Assembly: GCA_031430035.1 (NCBI GenBank)
Contig: JANPAS010000047.1
Location: 1 to 46,192 of the forward strand
Direction of reading: 5' to 3'
Source: JASGCK01 sp031430035
Lineage (GTDB): Bacteria; Pseudomonadota; Gammaproteobacteria; Burkholderiales; Burkholderiaceae_C
Length of the DNA stretch: 46,192 nt
Part shown: piece after piece, positions 1 to 8,174 of the stretch
How positions within the stretch are numbered: the first letter of the stretch is position 1
How the letters are laid out: the number at the start of each line of letters is the position of its first letter
The notes under the pieces: model-generated
The model's database searches: none
Seen by the model: only the letters and a program-made list of their open reading frames with translations
Told to the model about the DNA's origin: nothing
Program-made: the position numbers and the translations under genes

Positions 1-344
1 TCACCCATCGCGGCAATCGAGTGGTGCTTGGGACCAATAAACACAATGCCTTCTTCTTCCACGCGCTTGGCAAAACCTGAGTTCTCAGACAAAAAGCCGT
101 AGCCTGGATGCACGGCTTGGGCGCCCGTGGATTTGCAAGCAGCAATGATTTTGTCGGCGACCAAATACGACTCGCGCGAAGGTGCAGCGCCAATGCACAC
201 AGCCTCGTCAGCCAAGGACACATGCCGTGCATTGGCATCGGCTTCAGAATAAACCGCAACGGTTTTGATGCCCATCTTGCGGGCAGTGGTGATGACACGG
301 CAAGCGATTTCGCCGCGATTAGCAATGAGGATTTTTTTAAACAT
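1..344 (-). CDS. pccA: Propionyl-/acetyl-CoA carboxylase biotin carboxylase subunit (N-terminal part only)
   Basis: Only the first ~114 residues are in the window; the gene runs off the left edge. The protein opens MFKKILIANRGEIACRV, the classic start of the biotin carboxylase N-terminal domain, and continues with AVYSEADANARHV and HPGYGFLSEN, both family hallmarks. This subunit carboxylates biotin using ATP and bicarbonate. It sits 31 bases downstream of the carboxyltransferase beta subunit and is the last visible gene of the mutase-mrr-meaB-pccB operon. That context makes it the alpha subunit of propionyl-CoA carboxylase rather than the fatty-acid AccC, although the N-terminus alone cannot separate the two. 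Whether a biotin carboxyl carrier domain is fused at the C-terminus cannot be seen. Confidence 0.93.
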   Translation of the reverse strand, partial: MFKKILIANRGEIACRVITTARKMGIKTVAVYSEADANARHVSLADEAVCIGAAPSRESYLVADKIIAACKSTGAQAVHPGYGFLSENSGFAKRVEEEGIVFIGPKHHSIAAMG

Positions 345-375
345 GATCTATTTCTCGGACTAAGTATCTTTAGAT

Positions 376-1908
376 TTAAAGCGGAATGTTCCCGTGCTTG
401 CGCCAAGGGTTTTCTAGCTTTTTGTCTTTCAACATCACGAGCGATCGGCAAATGCGTTTGCGCGTTTCGTGCGGCAGAATCACGTCGTCAATAAAGCCGC
501 GAGCCCCAGCCACAAAAGGATTGGCGAATCTGGCTTTGTATTCCGCCTCTTTAGCGGCTAGTTTTTCGGGATCGCCTTTGTCCTCCCTGAAGATGATCTC
601 AACTGCGCCCTTCGCCCCCATCACGGCGATCTCGGCATGGGGCCACGCAAAGTTCACGTCGCCGCGCAAATGCTTGGAGGCCATCACGTCATACGCGCCG
701 CCGTAGGCTTTGCGCGTGATAACGGTAATCTTGGGCACGGTGCACTCGGCATAGGCGTAGAGCAATTTCGCGCCGTGTTTGATGATGCCGCCCAGCTCTT
801 GGCTCGTGCCTGGCATAAAGCCCGGCACATCGACGAAGGTGATGACAGGGATATTGAATGCATCACAAAAGCGGATAAAGCGTGCCGCTTTGATGCTGGA
901 TTTGATGTCGAGGCAGCCTGCTAGCACCAGCGGCTGATTCGCTACGATGCCGACGGTTTGGCCTTCCATGCGGGCAAAACCAATGACGATATTTTTAGCG
1001 TACTCAGGTTGAATCTCAAAGAAATCGCCATCGTCCACCGTCTTGGTAATCAGCTCCTTCATGTCGTAGGGCTTGTTCGGGTTGTCGGGGACAAGCGTAT
1101 CTAAGCTCATGTCCATACGGGTTGCGGGGTCGCCGCTGGGACGCACGGGTGCTTTTTCGCGGTTCGATAGCGGCAGGTAGTTATAGAGACGACGCAGCAT
1201 GAGTAGCGCCTCTACATCATTTTCAAATGCCAAATCCGCCACACCCGATTTGGTGGTGTGCGTGATCGCACCGCCTAGTTCTTCCGCCGTCACCTCTTCA
1301 TGCGTCACGGTCTTTACCACCTCAGGACCCGTCACGAACATGTAGCTCGAATCTTTCACCATAAAAATGAAGTCGGTAATCGCGGGGCTATACACAGCGC
1401 CACCTGCCGAGGGTCCCATGATGAGACTGATCTGCGGAATCACGCCGCTAGCCAGCATGTTTTTTTGGAAAATATCGGCGTAACCACCCAGACTTGCTAC
1501 GCCCTCTTGAATGCGTGCACCGCCCGAGTCGTTGAGGCCAATCACAGGCGCGCCGACCTTCATGGCTTGATCCATGATTTTGCAAATCTTCTCGGCGTGC
1601 GTCTCGGAGAGTGCGCCACCAAACACGGTGAAGTCTTGGCTATAGACAAACACCAAGCGCCCGTTAATCATGCCGTAGCCTGTGACCACGCCGTCGCCGG
1701 GGATCTTGTTGCCTTGCATATCAAAGTCCACGCAGCGGTGCTCGACAAACATGTCCCATTCTTCAAATGTGCCTTCGTCCAGCAGCACTTCTAAACGCTC
1801 ACGCGCCGTCAGTTTGCCTTTACTGTGCTGCGCCGCAATGCGCTTCGCACCCCCACCCATGCGGGCTGCAGCACGTTTTGCTTCTAATTGATCTAATATG
1901 TTTTGCAT
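376..1908 (-). CDS. pccB: Propionyl-CoA carboxylase beta subunit (carboxyltransferase)
   Basis: A 510-residue acyl-CoA carboxyltransferase that moves CO2 from carboxybiotin to propionyl-CoA, giving methylmalonyl-CoA. The reading frame is open further upstream, but the start at MQNILDQLEAK is chosen because an AAGGTGA ribosome-binding site lies just before it and the family begins this way. Visible motifs are GLNDSGGARIQEG (crotonase-type oxyanion loop), MGPSAGGAVYSPA, and FVDVPGFMPG with the following GAKLLYAYAE, typical of PccB. Length matches the usual ~510 residues. It lies 4 bases after meaB and is followed by the biotin carboxylase gene, so both carboxylase subunits and the mutase share one transcription unit. 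Confidence 0.96.
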   Translation of the reverse strand: MQNILDQLEAKRAAARMGGGAKRIAAQHSKGKLTARERLEVLLDEGTFEEWDMFVEHRCVDFDMQGNKIPGDGVVTGYGMINGRLVFVYSQDFTVFGGALSETHAEKICKIMDQAMKVGAPVIGLNDSGGARIQEGVASLGGYADIFQKNMLASGVIPQISLIMGPSAGGAVYSPAITDFIFMVKDSSYMFVTGPEVVKTVTHEEVTAEELGGAITHTTKSGVADLAFENDVEALLMLRRLYNYLPLSNREKAPVRPSGDPATRMDMSLDTLVPDNPNKPYDMKELITKTVDDGDFFEIQPEYAKNIVIGFARMEGQTVGIVANQPLVLAGCLDIKSSIKAARFIRFCDAFNIPVITFVDVPGFMPGTSQELGGIIKHGAKLLYAYAECTVPKITVITRKAYGGAYDVMASKHLRGDVNFAWPHAEIAVMGAKGAVEIIFREDKGDPEKLAAKEAEYKARFANPFVAGARGFIDDVILPHETRKRICRSLVMLKDKKLENPWRKHGNIPL

Positions 1909-1912
1909 TCTT

Positions 1913-2902
1913 TCACCTTGATAAATTAAGTAACTGACGCGCCGCTGTGGACGCCGCCATCCCGCCATTGGCCACCTGCCTCAAAAGCATGGGCAATTGC
2001 ACTTTCACATTTGCATGTTCAAAAAATTGTTGTTTGAGACCGTCATGGATTTGCTCCCACATCCAGGCTAAGGCTTGCGATTCGCGCCTTGCATCCAATT
2101 TTCCATTTTGCGTCTGCAAGGTTTGAAACTTCTGCACACGCTCCCAAAAACCATCAATGCCAATGCTTTGCAAGGCACTCATTTGCATGACTTCTGGGTT
2201 CCATTCGGTCTTCGGTGCATGGCGACCATAAGCACGCAGGCTACTGGTGATTTGCGCCTCGGCACGGGTGGATGCCGCGCTATCAATGTCCGCTTTATTA
2301 ATCACGACTAAATCGGCCAACTCCATCACACCTTTTTTAATCGCCTGCAAATCGTCGCCCGCGTTGGGGAGTTGCATCAGCACAAACATGTCCGTCATGC
2401 TGGCAACGGCGACTTCGCTTTGCCCCACACCCACGGTCTCCACAATCACCACGTCGTAACCTGCAGCCTCGCACACCAGCATGGCCTCGCGCGTGTGCGA
2501 TGCCACGCCGCCGAGCAGACCGCTGCTGGGGCTGGGACGGATAAAAGCCGATTCATTGACGGATAACATTTCCATCCGAGTTTTATCACCCAAGATAGAG
2601 CCGCCCGACACCGTGCTGGAAGGATCAACAGCCAGTACTGCCACGCGATGTCCAAGGGCAATCAAATAGAGTCCCAGCACTTCGATAAATGTCGATTTGC
2701 CAACGCCCGGCACACCGCTAATGCCAAGGCGAAATGACTTGCCCGTGTGCGGCAAAAGCTGTGTCAGCAGCGCATCCGCTTCAGCGCGATGGTCAGCACG
2801 CGTGGACTCCAAAAGCGTGATGGCCTTCGCGACAGCGCGGCGCTGAGCTGCGGAGTGCCGCCCCTCGTTCACCAGTAAATCCTTAAGTTTGAACAATTTC
2901 AA
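1913..2902 (-). CDS. meaB: Methylmalonyl-CoA mutase-associated GTPase MeaB (ArgK family)
   Basis: A 329-residue G3E-family GTPase that protects and reloads methylmalonyl-CoA mutase with adenosylcobalamin. Walker A is GVPGVGKST (residues ~63-71). VDPSSTVSGGSILGDKTRM, the VGVGQSE switch and the NKAD base-recognition motif all follow. Length matches E. coli ArgK/YgfD (about 331 residues). The start is odd: there is no ATG near the N-terminus. The first possible codon is TTG at 2902, and another TTG lies two codons later at 2896, which is better spaced from the AAGG at 2904-2907. The stop codon of the preceding mrr gene is in the same frame, separated by a single GGC codon, so translation probably depends on termination-reinitiation from mrr. 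Confidence 0.95.
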   Translation of the reverse strand: MKLFKLKDLLVNEGRHSAAQRRAVAKAITLLESTRADHRAEADALLTQLLPHTGKSFRLGISGVPGVGKSTFIEVLGLYLIALGHRVAVLAVDPSSTVSGGSILGDKTRMEMLSVNESAFIRPSPSSGLLGGVASHTREAMLVCEAAGYDVVIVETVGVGQSEVAVASMTDMFVLMQLPNAGDDLQAIKKGVMELADLVVINKADIDSAASTRAEAQITSSLRAYGRHAPKTEWNPEVMQMSALQSIGIDGFWERVQKFQTLQTQNGKLDARRESQALAWMWEQIHDGLKQQFFEHANVKVQLPMLLRQVANGGMAASTAARQLLNLSR

Positions 2903-2905
2903 GCC

Positions 2906-3793
2906 TTAGTCGAATTGCTCAAAAAAAGTGACGTCAATGTCATAGACCGTTCTAGGTTTGAGACCGAGTTCATACCGCTTGAACATCTCAAATAATTTTT
3001 CACCATCGACTAATTCAATTGGCACCGCACCAGGTCTTTCTGCTTCGGCACGCGCATTACTTGTAAAGGTGCTGGTAGTTAGAAAGATACCTTTTTCAGC
3101 TCGACCATCCATTGCGCCTCGCAAGTCGCGAATCTCTTTTGGTGGAACAGAGTTCTCCCACTTTTTACATTGGAAAACGACGTTAAAGCTAACTAAGTCG
3201 TTTAGTTGCAATACGCCAACACCATCGATGCCGCCATCATTTGAACGTCCAGTCACAGAAACCCGCTCAAAACCAGCCTCGCGCAACAACCTCATACTCA
3301 GTCGCTCAAAGCCTGATGGTGACAACGCTTTGACCACTCTTAAAAATCCTTGAAGGCTCGAGTCTTGATCGGCCTGCGGCGTGTCTGGTTGCAATGCATC
3401 TTCAGTCACTACGGACTCTTTCCCTGTCTCAACAGGTTTACGCAATTTGGCTTGCTGTTTAACTTGCTTGAGAAAAATAGCCCGCGCTGAATCATCAGTA
3501 AGCGTGGTTTGGCGCCCTAAGGCGGTCAGCGTCCAAACACCACGCCGACCAGAATCAATTAAACCTTCCCAAACTAAGTACTGTCGCGCCCAATGGACTT
3601 GGTTGTAGAAGCGTTCTTGCCCTGAAGCCAAGACCTCATTTCTAAGCGATTCTGGGACTTTTTCAATCTCAGCGATTCGTACTAACGCCTCTCTCGGTGC
3701 GGCAGACCCACCAAGGTCTTTTAATGCCTGAACGAGCGGGGCAAACCAACGTACGAACTCAGACTGCTTCGCTACTTTTTTTGTACTGGTCAT
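2906..3793 (-). CDS. Mrr-type restriction endonuclease-like protein
   Basis: A 295-residue protein with Mrr architecture. The N-terminal winged-helix Mrr_N domain covers residues ~13-98 (FVRWFAPLVQALKDLGG, then VHWARQYLVWEGLID and GVWTLTALG). A charged linker follows, then an Mrr_cat PD-(D/E)xK nuclease domain (~155-272). The active-site set appears complete: Glu163 in GFERL, Asp190 in DGGIDG and Gln208-Cys-Lys210 in VVFQCKKW, followed by GIFLTTSTFTSNA. Known members cut modified or foreign DNA; no methyltransferase is nearby. The gene sits inside the propionate operon: its ATG overlaps the mutase stop by 4 bases, and its TAA lies one codon before the meaB start. No insertion repeats flank it. 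The DNA target is unknown, and a role other than restriction is possible. Confidence 0.85.
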   Translation of the reverse strand: MTSTKKVAKQSEFVRWFAPLVQALKDLGGSAAPREALVRIAEIEKVPESLRNEVLASGQERFYNQVHWARQYLVWEGLIDSGRRGVWTLTALGRQTTLTDDSARAIFLKQVKQQAKLRKPVETGKESVVTEDALQPDTPQADQDSSLQGFLRVVKALSPSGFERLSMRLLREAGFERVSVTGRSNDGGIDGVGVLQLNDLVSFNVVFQCKKWENSVPPKEIRDLRGAMDGRAEKGIFLTTSTFTSNARAEAERPGAVPIELVDGEKLFEMFKRYELGLKPRTVYDIDVTFFEQFD

Positions 3794-5973
3794 TTCATCG
3801 CCTTCTCAATCTGCTGGAGCACATCCCGAGCGCATGCGGGAATCGGTGTGCCAGGTCCATAGATGCCCTTCACGCCCGACTCGTACAAAAACGCGTAGTC
3901 TTGCTGCGGAATCACGCCGCCGACGAATACGATGATGTCGTCTGCGCCTTGGTCTTTTAATGCTTGAATGATGGCGGGGATCAGGGTTTTATGACCTGCC
4001 GCGAGGGTAGAGACACCGACCGCGTGTACGTCGTTTTCAATCGCTTGGCGAGCGCACTCTTCGGGTGTTTGAAAGAGTGGGCCAATATCTACATCGAAGC
4101 CCAAATCGGCAAACGCCGTGGCGACAACTTTGGCGCCTCGGTCGTGACCGTCTTGCCCAAGTTTGCTCACCATCACGCGCGGCCGACGACCTTGCTTGGT
4201 GGCAAAGTCGTTGATTTCACCTTTGATGGCTTCCCATTCTTTGGCCCAATCGCCCTCTTGGTCGTAAGCTGCTGCGTACACGCCTGTCACCTTTTGCGTA
4301 TCGGCTCTGTGCCGTCCAAATGAAGCTTCTAGCGCATCGCTGACTTCGCCCACCGTGGCGCGAAGCCGCATGGCTTTCACGGTCAAGTCTAATAGATTAC
4401 CAGTGCCTTGGGAAGCCGCATCCGATAAGGTCTGCAGGGCAGATGCCACCAAGGTCTTATCCCGCTTGGCCCGCAGAGCATCTAAGCGCTTAATCTGACC
4501 ATCGCGCACCATCACGTTATCAATCACCAGCACTTCGGGCTGATCGGCTAACGCTTCTTCTTTGCTCAAGCGGTATTTGTTTACGCCCACAATCACGTCT
4601 TGCCCGCTATCAATGCGGGCTTGTTTCTCGGCTGCGGCTGCCTCAATCTTGAGCTTCGCCCAGCCGCTGTCCACCGCTTTAATCATGCCACCCATGGCTT
4701 CGACTTCTTCAATGATCGCCCATGCTTTCTCTAGCATCTCGTTCGTCAACGACTCCATCATGTAGCTGCCCGCCCAAGGATCGACCACGCTGGTGATGTG
4801 GGTTTCTTCTTGAATGATGATTTGCGTATTGCGGGCGATGCGGCTTGAAAACTCAGTTGGCAGCGCAATCGCTTCGTCAAAGCTGTTGGTGTGCAAGGAC
4901 TGAGTGCCACCAAAGACGGCAGCCATGGCTTCGACAGTGGTGCGCACGATGTTGTTGTAGGGGTCTTGTTCGGTCAAACTCCAGCCGCTGGTTTGGCAAT
5001 GCGTGCGCAGCATCAAAGATTTGGGTGACTTGGCATTAAAGCCCGTCATGATGCGGTGCCAGAGCACCCTTGCAGCGCGCATTTTGGCGACTTCTAAATA
5101 GAAGTTCATGCCAATCGCCCAAAAGAAAGAGAGCCGTCCTGCGAACTCGTCTACGTCGAGGCCCTTAGCCAGCGCAGTGCGCACGTATTCGCGTCCATCG
5201 GCCAGCGTAAAGGCCAGCTCTAGCGCTTGGTTTGCGCCCGCTTCTTGCATGTGATAGCCGCTGATGGAAATCGAATTGAATTTGGGCATGTGCTTGGCCG
5301 TGTATTCAATGATGTCGCCAATGATGCGCATGGAGGGCTCAGGCGGGTAGATGTAGGTGTTGCGCACCATGAATTCCTTCAAGATGTCGTTTTGAATCGT
5401 TCCCGACAGCTTGTCTTGCGTCACGCCCTGCTCTTCCGCCGCCACGATGTAACCCGCCAACACGGGCAGCACCGCGCCGTTCATGGTCATAGAAACTGAG
5501 ACTTTATCGAGCGGAATTTGATCGAACAAAATCTTCATGTCCTCGACCGAATCAATTGCCACACCTGCCTTGCCCACGTCACCCGTCACGCGGGGATGGT
5601 CAGAATCGTAGCCGCGGTGCGTCGCCAAATCGAATGCAACTGAAACACCCTGCCCACCAGCGGCTAAAGCCTTGCGGTAGAAGGCGTTTGAGGCTTCGGC
5701 AGTGGAGAAGCCTGCGTACTGGCGGATCGTCCAAGGGCGCACGGCGTACATAGTGGCTTGCGGGCCGCGCAGGTACGGCGCAAAACCAGGCAGGGAGTCC
5801 GTATGCGGCAAATCAGCTGTATCCGCCGCTGTATAGAGTGGCTTGACAGTAATGCCATCGGGCGTTTGCCAGTACAAGGCGTTCACATCGCCATTGGGTG
5901 CAGATTTGGCGGCGGCTTTTTGCCAATCGGCTAATGTTGCCGTTGGCGCGGTAGGCTTGGATGAATTAGTCAT
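3790..5973 (-). CDS. mcm: Methylmalonyl-CoA mutase, single-chain
   Basis: A 727-residue adenosylcobalamin-dependent mutase converting (R)-methylmalonyl-CoA to succinyl-CoA. The N-terminal TIM-barrel catalytic domain shows RPWTIRQYAGFSTAEASN, FDLATHRGYDSDHPR and RTHCQTSGWSLTEQDPYNN. The C-terminal B12-binding domain begins around residue 595 and carries DGHDRG with the cobalt-ligating His610, plus the STLAAGH and GGVIP loops. Both domains are in one chain, like the catalytic alpha subunit of heterodimeric enzymes and like E. coli ScpA. This is the first gene of the operon, divergent from a GntR regulator. No methylmalonyl-CoA epimerase is in the window, although a propionyl-CoA carboxylase product normally needs one; it may lie elsewhere. 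Confidence 0.97.
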   Translation of the reverse strand: MTNSSKPTAPTATLADWQKAAAKSAPNGDVNALYWQTPDGITVKPLYTAADTADLPHTDSLPGFAPYLRGPQATMYAVRPWTIRQYAGFSTAEASNAFYRKALAAGGQGVSVAFDLATHRGYDSDHPRVTGDVGKAGVAIDSVEDMKILFDQIPLDKVSVSMTMNGAVLPVLAGYIVAAEEQGVTQDKLSGTIQNDILKEFMVRNTYIYPPEPSMRIIGDIIEYTAKHMPKFNSISISGYHMQEAGANQALELAFTLADGREYVRTALAKGLDVDEFAGRLSFFWAIGMNFYLEVAKMRAARVLWHRIMTGFNAKSPKSLMLRTHCQTSGWSLTEQDPYNNIVRTTVEAMAAVFGGTQSLHTNSFDEAIALPTEFSSRIARNTQIIIQEETHITSVVDPWAGSYMMESLTNEMLEKAWAIIEEVEAMGGMIKAVDSGWAKLKIEAAAAEKQARIDSGQDVIVGVNKYRLSKEEALADQPEVLVIDNVMVRDGQIKRLDALRAKRDKTLVASALQTLSDAASQGTGNLLDLTVKAMRLRATVGEVSDALEASFGRHRADTQKVTGVYAAAYDQEGDWAKEWEAIKGEINDFATKQGRRPRVMVSKLGQDGHDRGAKVVATAFADLGFDVDIGPLFQTPEECARQAIENDVHAVGVSTLAAGHKTLIPAIIQALKDQGADDIIVFVGGVIPQQDYAFLYESGVKGIYGPGTPIPACARDVLQQIEKAMK

Positions 5974-6003
5974 TTCGCAATTCTACTCAATTATTTTTCT
6001 GTA

Positions 6004-6034
6004 ATTATGAATTCAAAATTCAGTTTCGTGTAAA
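6004..6034 (-). promoter_or_regulatory. Candidate promoter of the propionate operon
   Basis: On the minus strand TTTACA (6034-6029, 5 of 6 matches to the -35 consensus) precedes CATAAT (6009-6004, 5 of 6 to the -10 consensus) with a 19-base spacer, slightly longer than ideal. It lies about 30 bases upstream of the mutase start. The spacer contains the palindrome listed separately, where a bound repressor would block polymerase. The call rests on consensus matching only. Confidence 0.4.
6008..6022. promoter_or_regulatory. Palindrome, likely operator for the divergent GntR regulator
   Basis: TGAATT-CAA-AATTCA is a perfect inverted repeat with 6-base arms and a 3-base spacer. It is centred in the 70-base region between the divergent mutase and GntR genes. 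FCD-type GntR regulators commonly bind such short palindromes next to their own gene and control the divergent operon. The sequence is AT-rich, so chance occurrence is possible. Confidence 0.5.
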
Positions 6035-6043
6035 CTAAGTGAT

Positions 6044-6679
6044 ATGGAACACAACCGTTTAAAGCCCCGTGCCCTCTACGAAGAAGTAGCTGAGTTGCTG
6101 CGCGGGCGTATTTTTAGCCGCGAACTCGCTCCTGGCGACTGGGTTGACGAGCTCAAAATTGCAGCTGAACTAGAGATTAGCCGCACGCCGCTACGCGAAG
6201 CCATCAAAGTGCTAGCGACAGAGGGTTTGATTACCATGAAGATGCGGCGCGGCGCTTATGTGACCGAGGTGAACGACAAGGATTTGCATGATGTTTTCCA
6301 TCTGATGGCCGTGCTTGAAGCCGATGCAGCGGCTACTGCCGCGCTCACTGCCACCGATGCGCAACTGGATGAATTGAGCGCTATCCACCAGCAGTTAGAA
6401 AAATCTACCAAAGACCGTGTCCAGTTCTTCAAGGTGAATGAAGCCTTTCACGTCAAACTGCTAGAAGTCGCCAATAACCGCTGGCGCGATCAGATGGTGG
6501 CTGATTTGCGTAAAGTGATGAAGCTCAATCGTGCGCAATCCTTGCTCAAAGCAGGACGGATTGAAGAATCGCTCGCCGAGCACAGCGCCATCATGGCGGC
6601 GCTTAAAAAGCGCGATGCAGTGGGAGCACAAGTAGCTATGAGGCTGCATATTGAAAGCGGGCAAGAAGCAGCGGCATAG
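6044..6679 (+). CDS. GntR-family transcriptional regulator (FadR/FCD subfamily)
   Basis: A 211-residue regulator. Residues ~8-75 form the GntR winged helix-turn-helix (LYEEVAELLRGRIFSRELAPGDWVDE, then EISRTPLREAIKVLATEGL, the recognition region). Residues ~85-205 are an all-helical FCD ligand domain. FCD domains usually bind a small organic acid, often through a metal held by histidines; His296-style numbering cannot be assigned here, but HVKLLEVANN and EHSAIMAALKKRD fit the fold. It is divergent from the propionate operon across 70 bases containing a palindrome, so it probably regulates that operon in response to a propionate-pathway metabolite. It may be co-transcribed with aat and iclR downstream, at spacings of 20 and 9 bases. 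Confidence 0.92.
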   Translation: MEHNRLKPRALYEEVAELLRGRIFSRELAPGDWVDELKIAAELEISRTPLREAIKVLATEGLITMKMRRGAYVTEVNDKDLHDVFHLMAVLEADAAATAALTATDAQLDELSAIHQQLEKSTKDRVQFFKVNEAFHVKLLEVANNRWRDQMVADLRKVMKLNRAQSLLKAGRIEESLAEHSAIMAALKKRDAVGAQVAMRLHIESGQEAAA

Positions 6680-6699
6680 GCTTTAGACTTGGGGCAATC

Positions 6700-7392
6700 A
6701 TGAGCCACCAGCCGCCTGTTCGTAAACTGCCCGTACTTGGCGTCGATTCGCCCTTTCCGCCTGCGAGCTTGGCTTGGGGCGATAGCGATCCAATTCCTGG
6801 CCTGCTATGCGCAGGGGCGGATTTATCGGTTGATCGCTTGGTCGCGGCTTACAGCCAAGGCATCTTCCCTTGGTACAGCGAGGGTGAACCGATTCTGTGG
6901 TGGTCGCCCAATCCGCGTATGGTGCTCAAAGTTGCAGACTTCAAAAGGAATCGCTCACTCAAACAAGCCATCAAGCGATTTCAAAACGATCCTTGCTCTG
7001 AAACCCTCATGGATAAAGCCTTCCCAGAGGTCATCGCCCACTGCGCTCACTCCATAAGGGCTGGACAGCAAGGCACTTGGATTTTGCCTGCCATGCAGGA
7101 TGCCTACATCCGATTGCACGAGGCAGGTTACGCGCACAGTATGGAGACGTGGGTTGATGGTAAGTTAGTGGGCGGTCTGTACTTCACACAGATTGGCAAC
7201 GCCGTGTTTGGCGAATCTATGTTTTCGTTGCAAACCGATGCGTCAAAAATAGCTTTATCAGCATTGGTGGATTTTTGCCAATCGCGCGGCATTGAGTGGA
7301 TTGATTGCCAACAGCAAACCGCGCACTTGGCAAGTCTTGGCGCTCGACCAATACCGCGCCAAGATTTTCTGAATCTGTTACTCAGGTCTTAA
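6700..7392 (+). CDS. aat: Leucyl/phenylalanyl-tRNA--protein transferase
   Basis: A 230-residue enzyme of the bacterial N-end rule. It transfers Leu or Phe from aminoacyl-tRNA to proteins with N-terminal Lys or Arg, marking them for ClpS/ClpAP. Family signatures are FPPASLAWGDSDPIPGLLCAGADLS near the start, then YSQGIFPWYSEGEPILWWSPNPR, then GGLYFTQIGNAVFGESMFS and the C-terminal WIDCQQQTAHLASLGA. Length agrees with the family (about 230-250 residues). In many betaproteobacteria aat sits beside the related transferase gene bpt; here it sits between GntR and IclR regulators instead, with only short gaps on both sides. Confidence 0.96.
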   Translation: MSHQPPVRKLPVLGVDSPFPPASLAWGDSDPIPGLLCAGADLSVDRLVAAYSQGIFPWYSEGEPILWWSPNPRMVLKVADFKRNRSLKQAIKRFQNDPCSETLMDKAFPEVIAHCAHSIRAGQQGTWILPAMQDAYIRLHEAGYAHSMETWVDGKLVGGLYFTQIGNAVFGESMFSLQTDASKIALSALVDFCQSRGIEWIDCQQQTAHLASLGARPIPRQDFLNLLLRS

Positions 7393-7401
7393 GATCAACA
7401 C

Positions 7402-8157
7402 ATGCCAACTAAACCCACTATCCAAGTTTTTGAGCGCATGTTTTTGCTGGTCGATATTTTGGCCAAACGCTCGCAGTCGCTTAATTTAAAAGAGCTGAGC
7501 GAACTCGCGGGATTGCATCCTTCCACCACGCACCGCATCCTTGGCGATTTGGTGCTGGGGCGTTACGTTGAACGTCCGCAAGCGGGTGTTTACAGGCTAG
7601 GCCTGCGCTTTTTAGAGCTTGGTAACTTAGTCAAAAGCCGCCTTGATGTGCGCGAAGCTGCACTCATCCCTATGCGCGCGCTACACGACAAACTGGGGCA
7701 GCCCGTGAGTCTCAGCGTACGGCAAGGCGACAGCATTGTTTATATTGACCGCGCTTATTCGGAACGCTCTGGGATGCAGGTAGTGCGTGCTATTGGCGGA
7801 AGAGCGCCGCTGCATCTCACATCGGTGGGGAAGCTGTTTTTATCACTAGATACAGAAGGCCAGCTCAAGTCCTATGCCGAGCGCACAGGCCTAAAAGGAC
7901 AAACAGCCAATAGCATTACAAATTTGGATGCTCTCAAAAAAGAACTCAAATTAGTAGCAAAAGCACAATCAGCCTATGACAAAGAGGAGTTAGAGCTTGG
8001 CGTCAGATGCATCGCATCGAGCATTCATAACGACCGAGGTGAATTGATTGCAGGCTTATCGATTTCTGCGCCTACCGAGCGATTGAAAACAGAATGGATG
8101 GTGACGCTGCAAGACACAACAGACACAATCTCAGCCGCACTAGGCTATCAAGCCTAG
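7402..8157 (+). CDS. IclR-family transcriptional regulator
   Basis: A 251-residue regulator. The N-terminal winged helix-turn-helix (residues ~5-65) reads LKELSELAGLHPSTTHRILGDLV, followed by the wing YVERPQAGVYRLG. The C-terminal IclR effector domain (~80-245) shows RQGDSIVYIDRAYSE, GRAPLHLTSVGKLFLS and the late ELGVRCIASSIHNDRGELIAGLSIS stretch that lines the ligand pocket. It starts 9 bases after aat and probably belongs to the same transcript. No catabolic operon lies beside it, so the ligand and targets cannot be guessed from context. It ends convergently, 17 bases from the PBP7-like gene. Confidence 0.93.
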   Translation: MPTKPTIQVFERMFLLVDILAKRSQSLNLKELSELAGLHPSTTHRILGDLVLGRYVERPQAGVYRLGLRFLELGNLVKSRLDVREAALIPMRALHDKLGQPVSLSVRQGDSIVYIDRAYSERSGMQVVRAIGGRAPLHLTSVGKLFLSLDTEGQLKSYAERTGLKGQTANSITNLDALKKELKLVAKAQSAYDKEELELGVRCIASSIHNDRGELIAGLSISAPTERLKTEWMVTLQDTTDTISAALGYQA

Positions 8158-8158
8158 T
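8139..8158. terminator. Stem-loop between convergent iclR and pbpG
   Basis: A perfect 8-base stem (ACTAGGCT/AGCCTAGT) with an ATCA loop spans the iclR stop codon. It lies at the junction of two convergent genes, where a bidirectional terminator is expected. Neither side has a U-tract, so intrinsic termination would be weak. It may instead protect the mRNA 3' end. Confidence 0.35.
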
Positions 8159-8174
8159 CGAGTCGCATCAAAAG

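Noticed and set aside
2906..3793. Mrr gene as part of a mobile element or full restriction-modification system
   Set aside because: No transposase, inverted or direct repeats, or methyltransferase are visible around it; junctions are operon-like overlaps.
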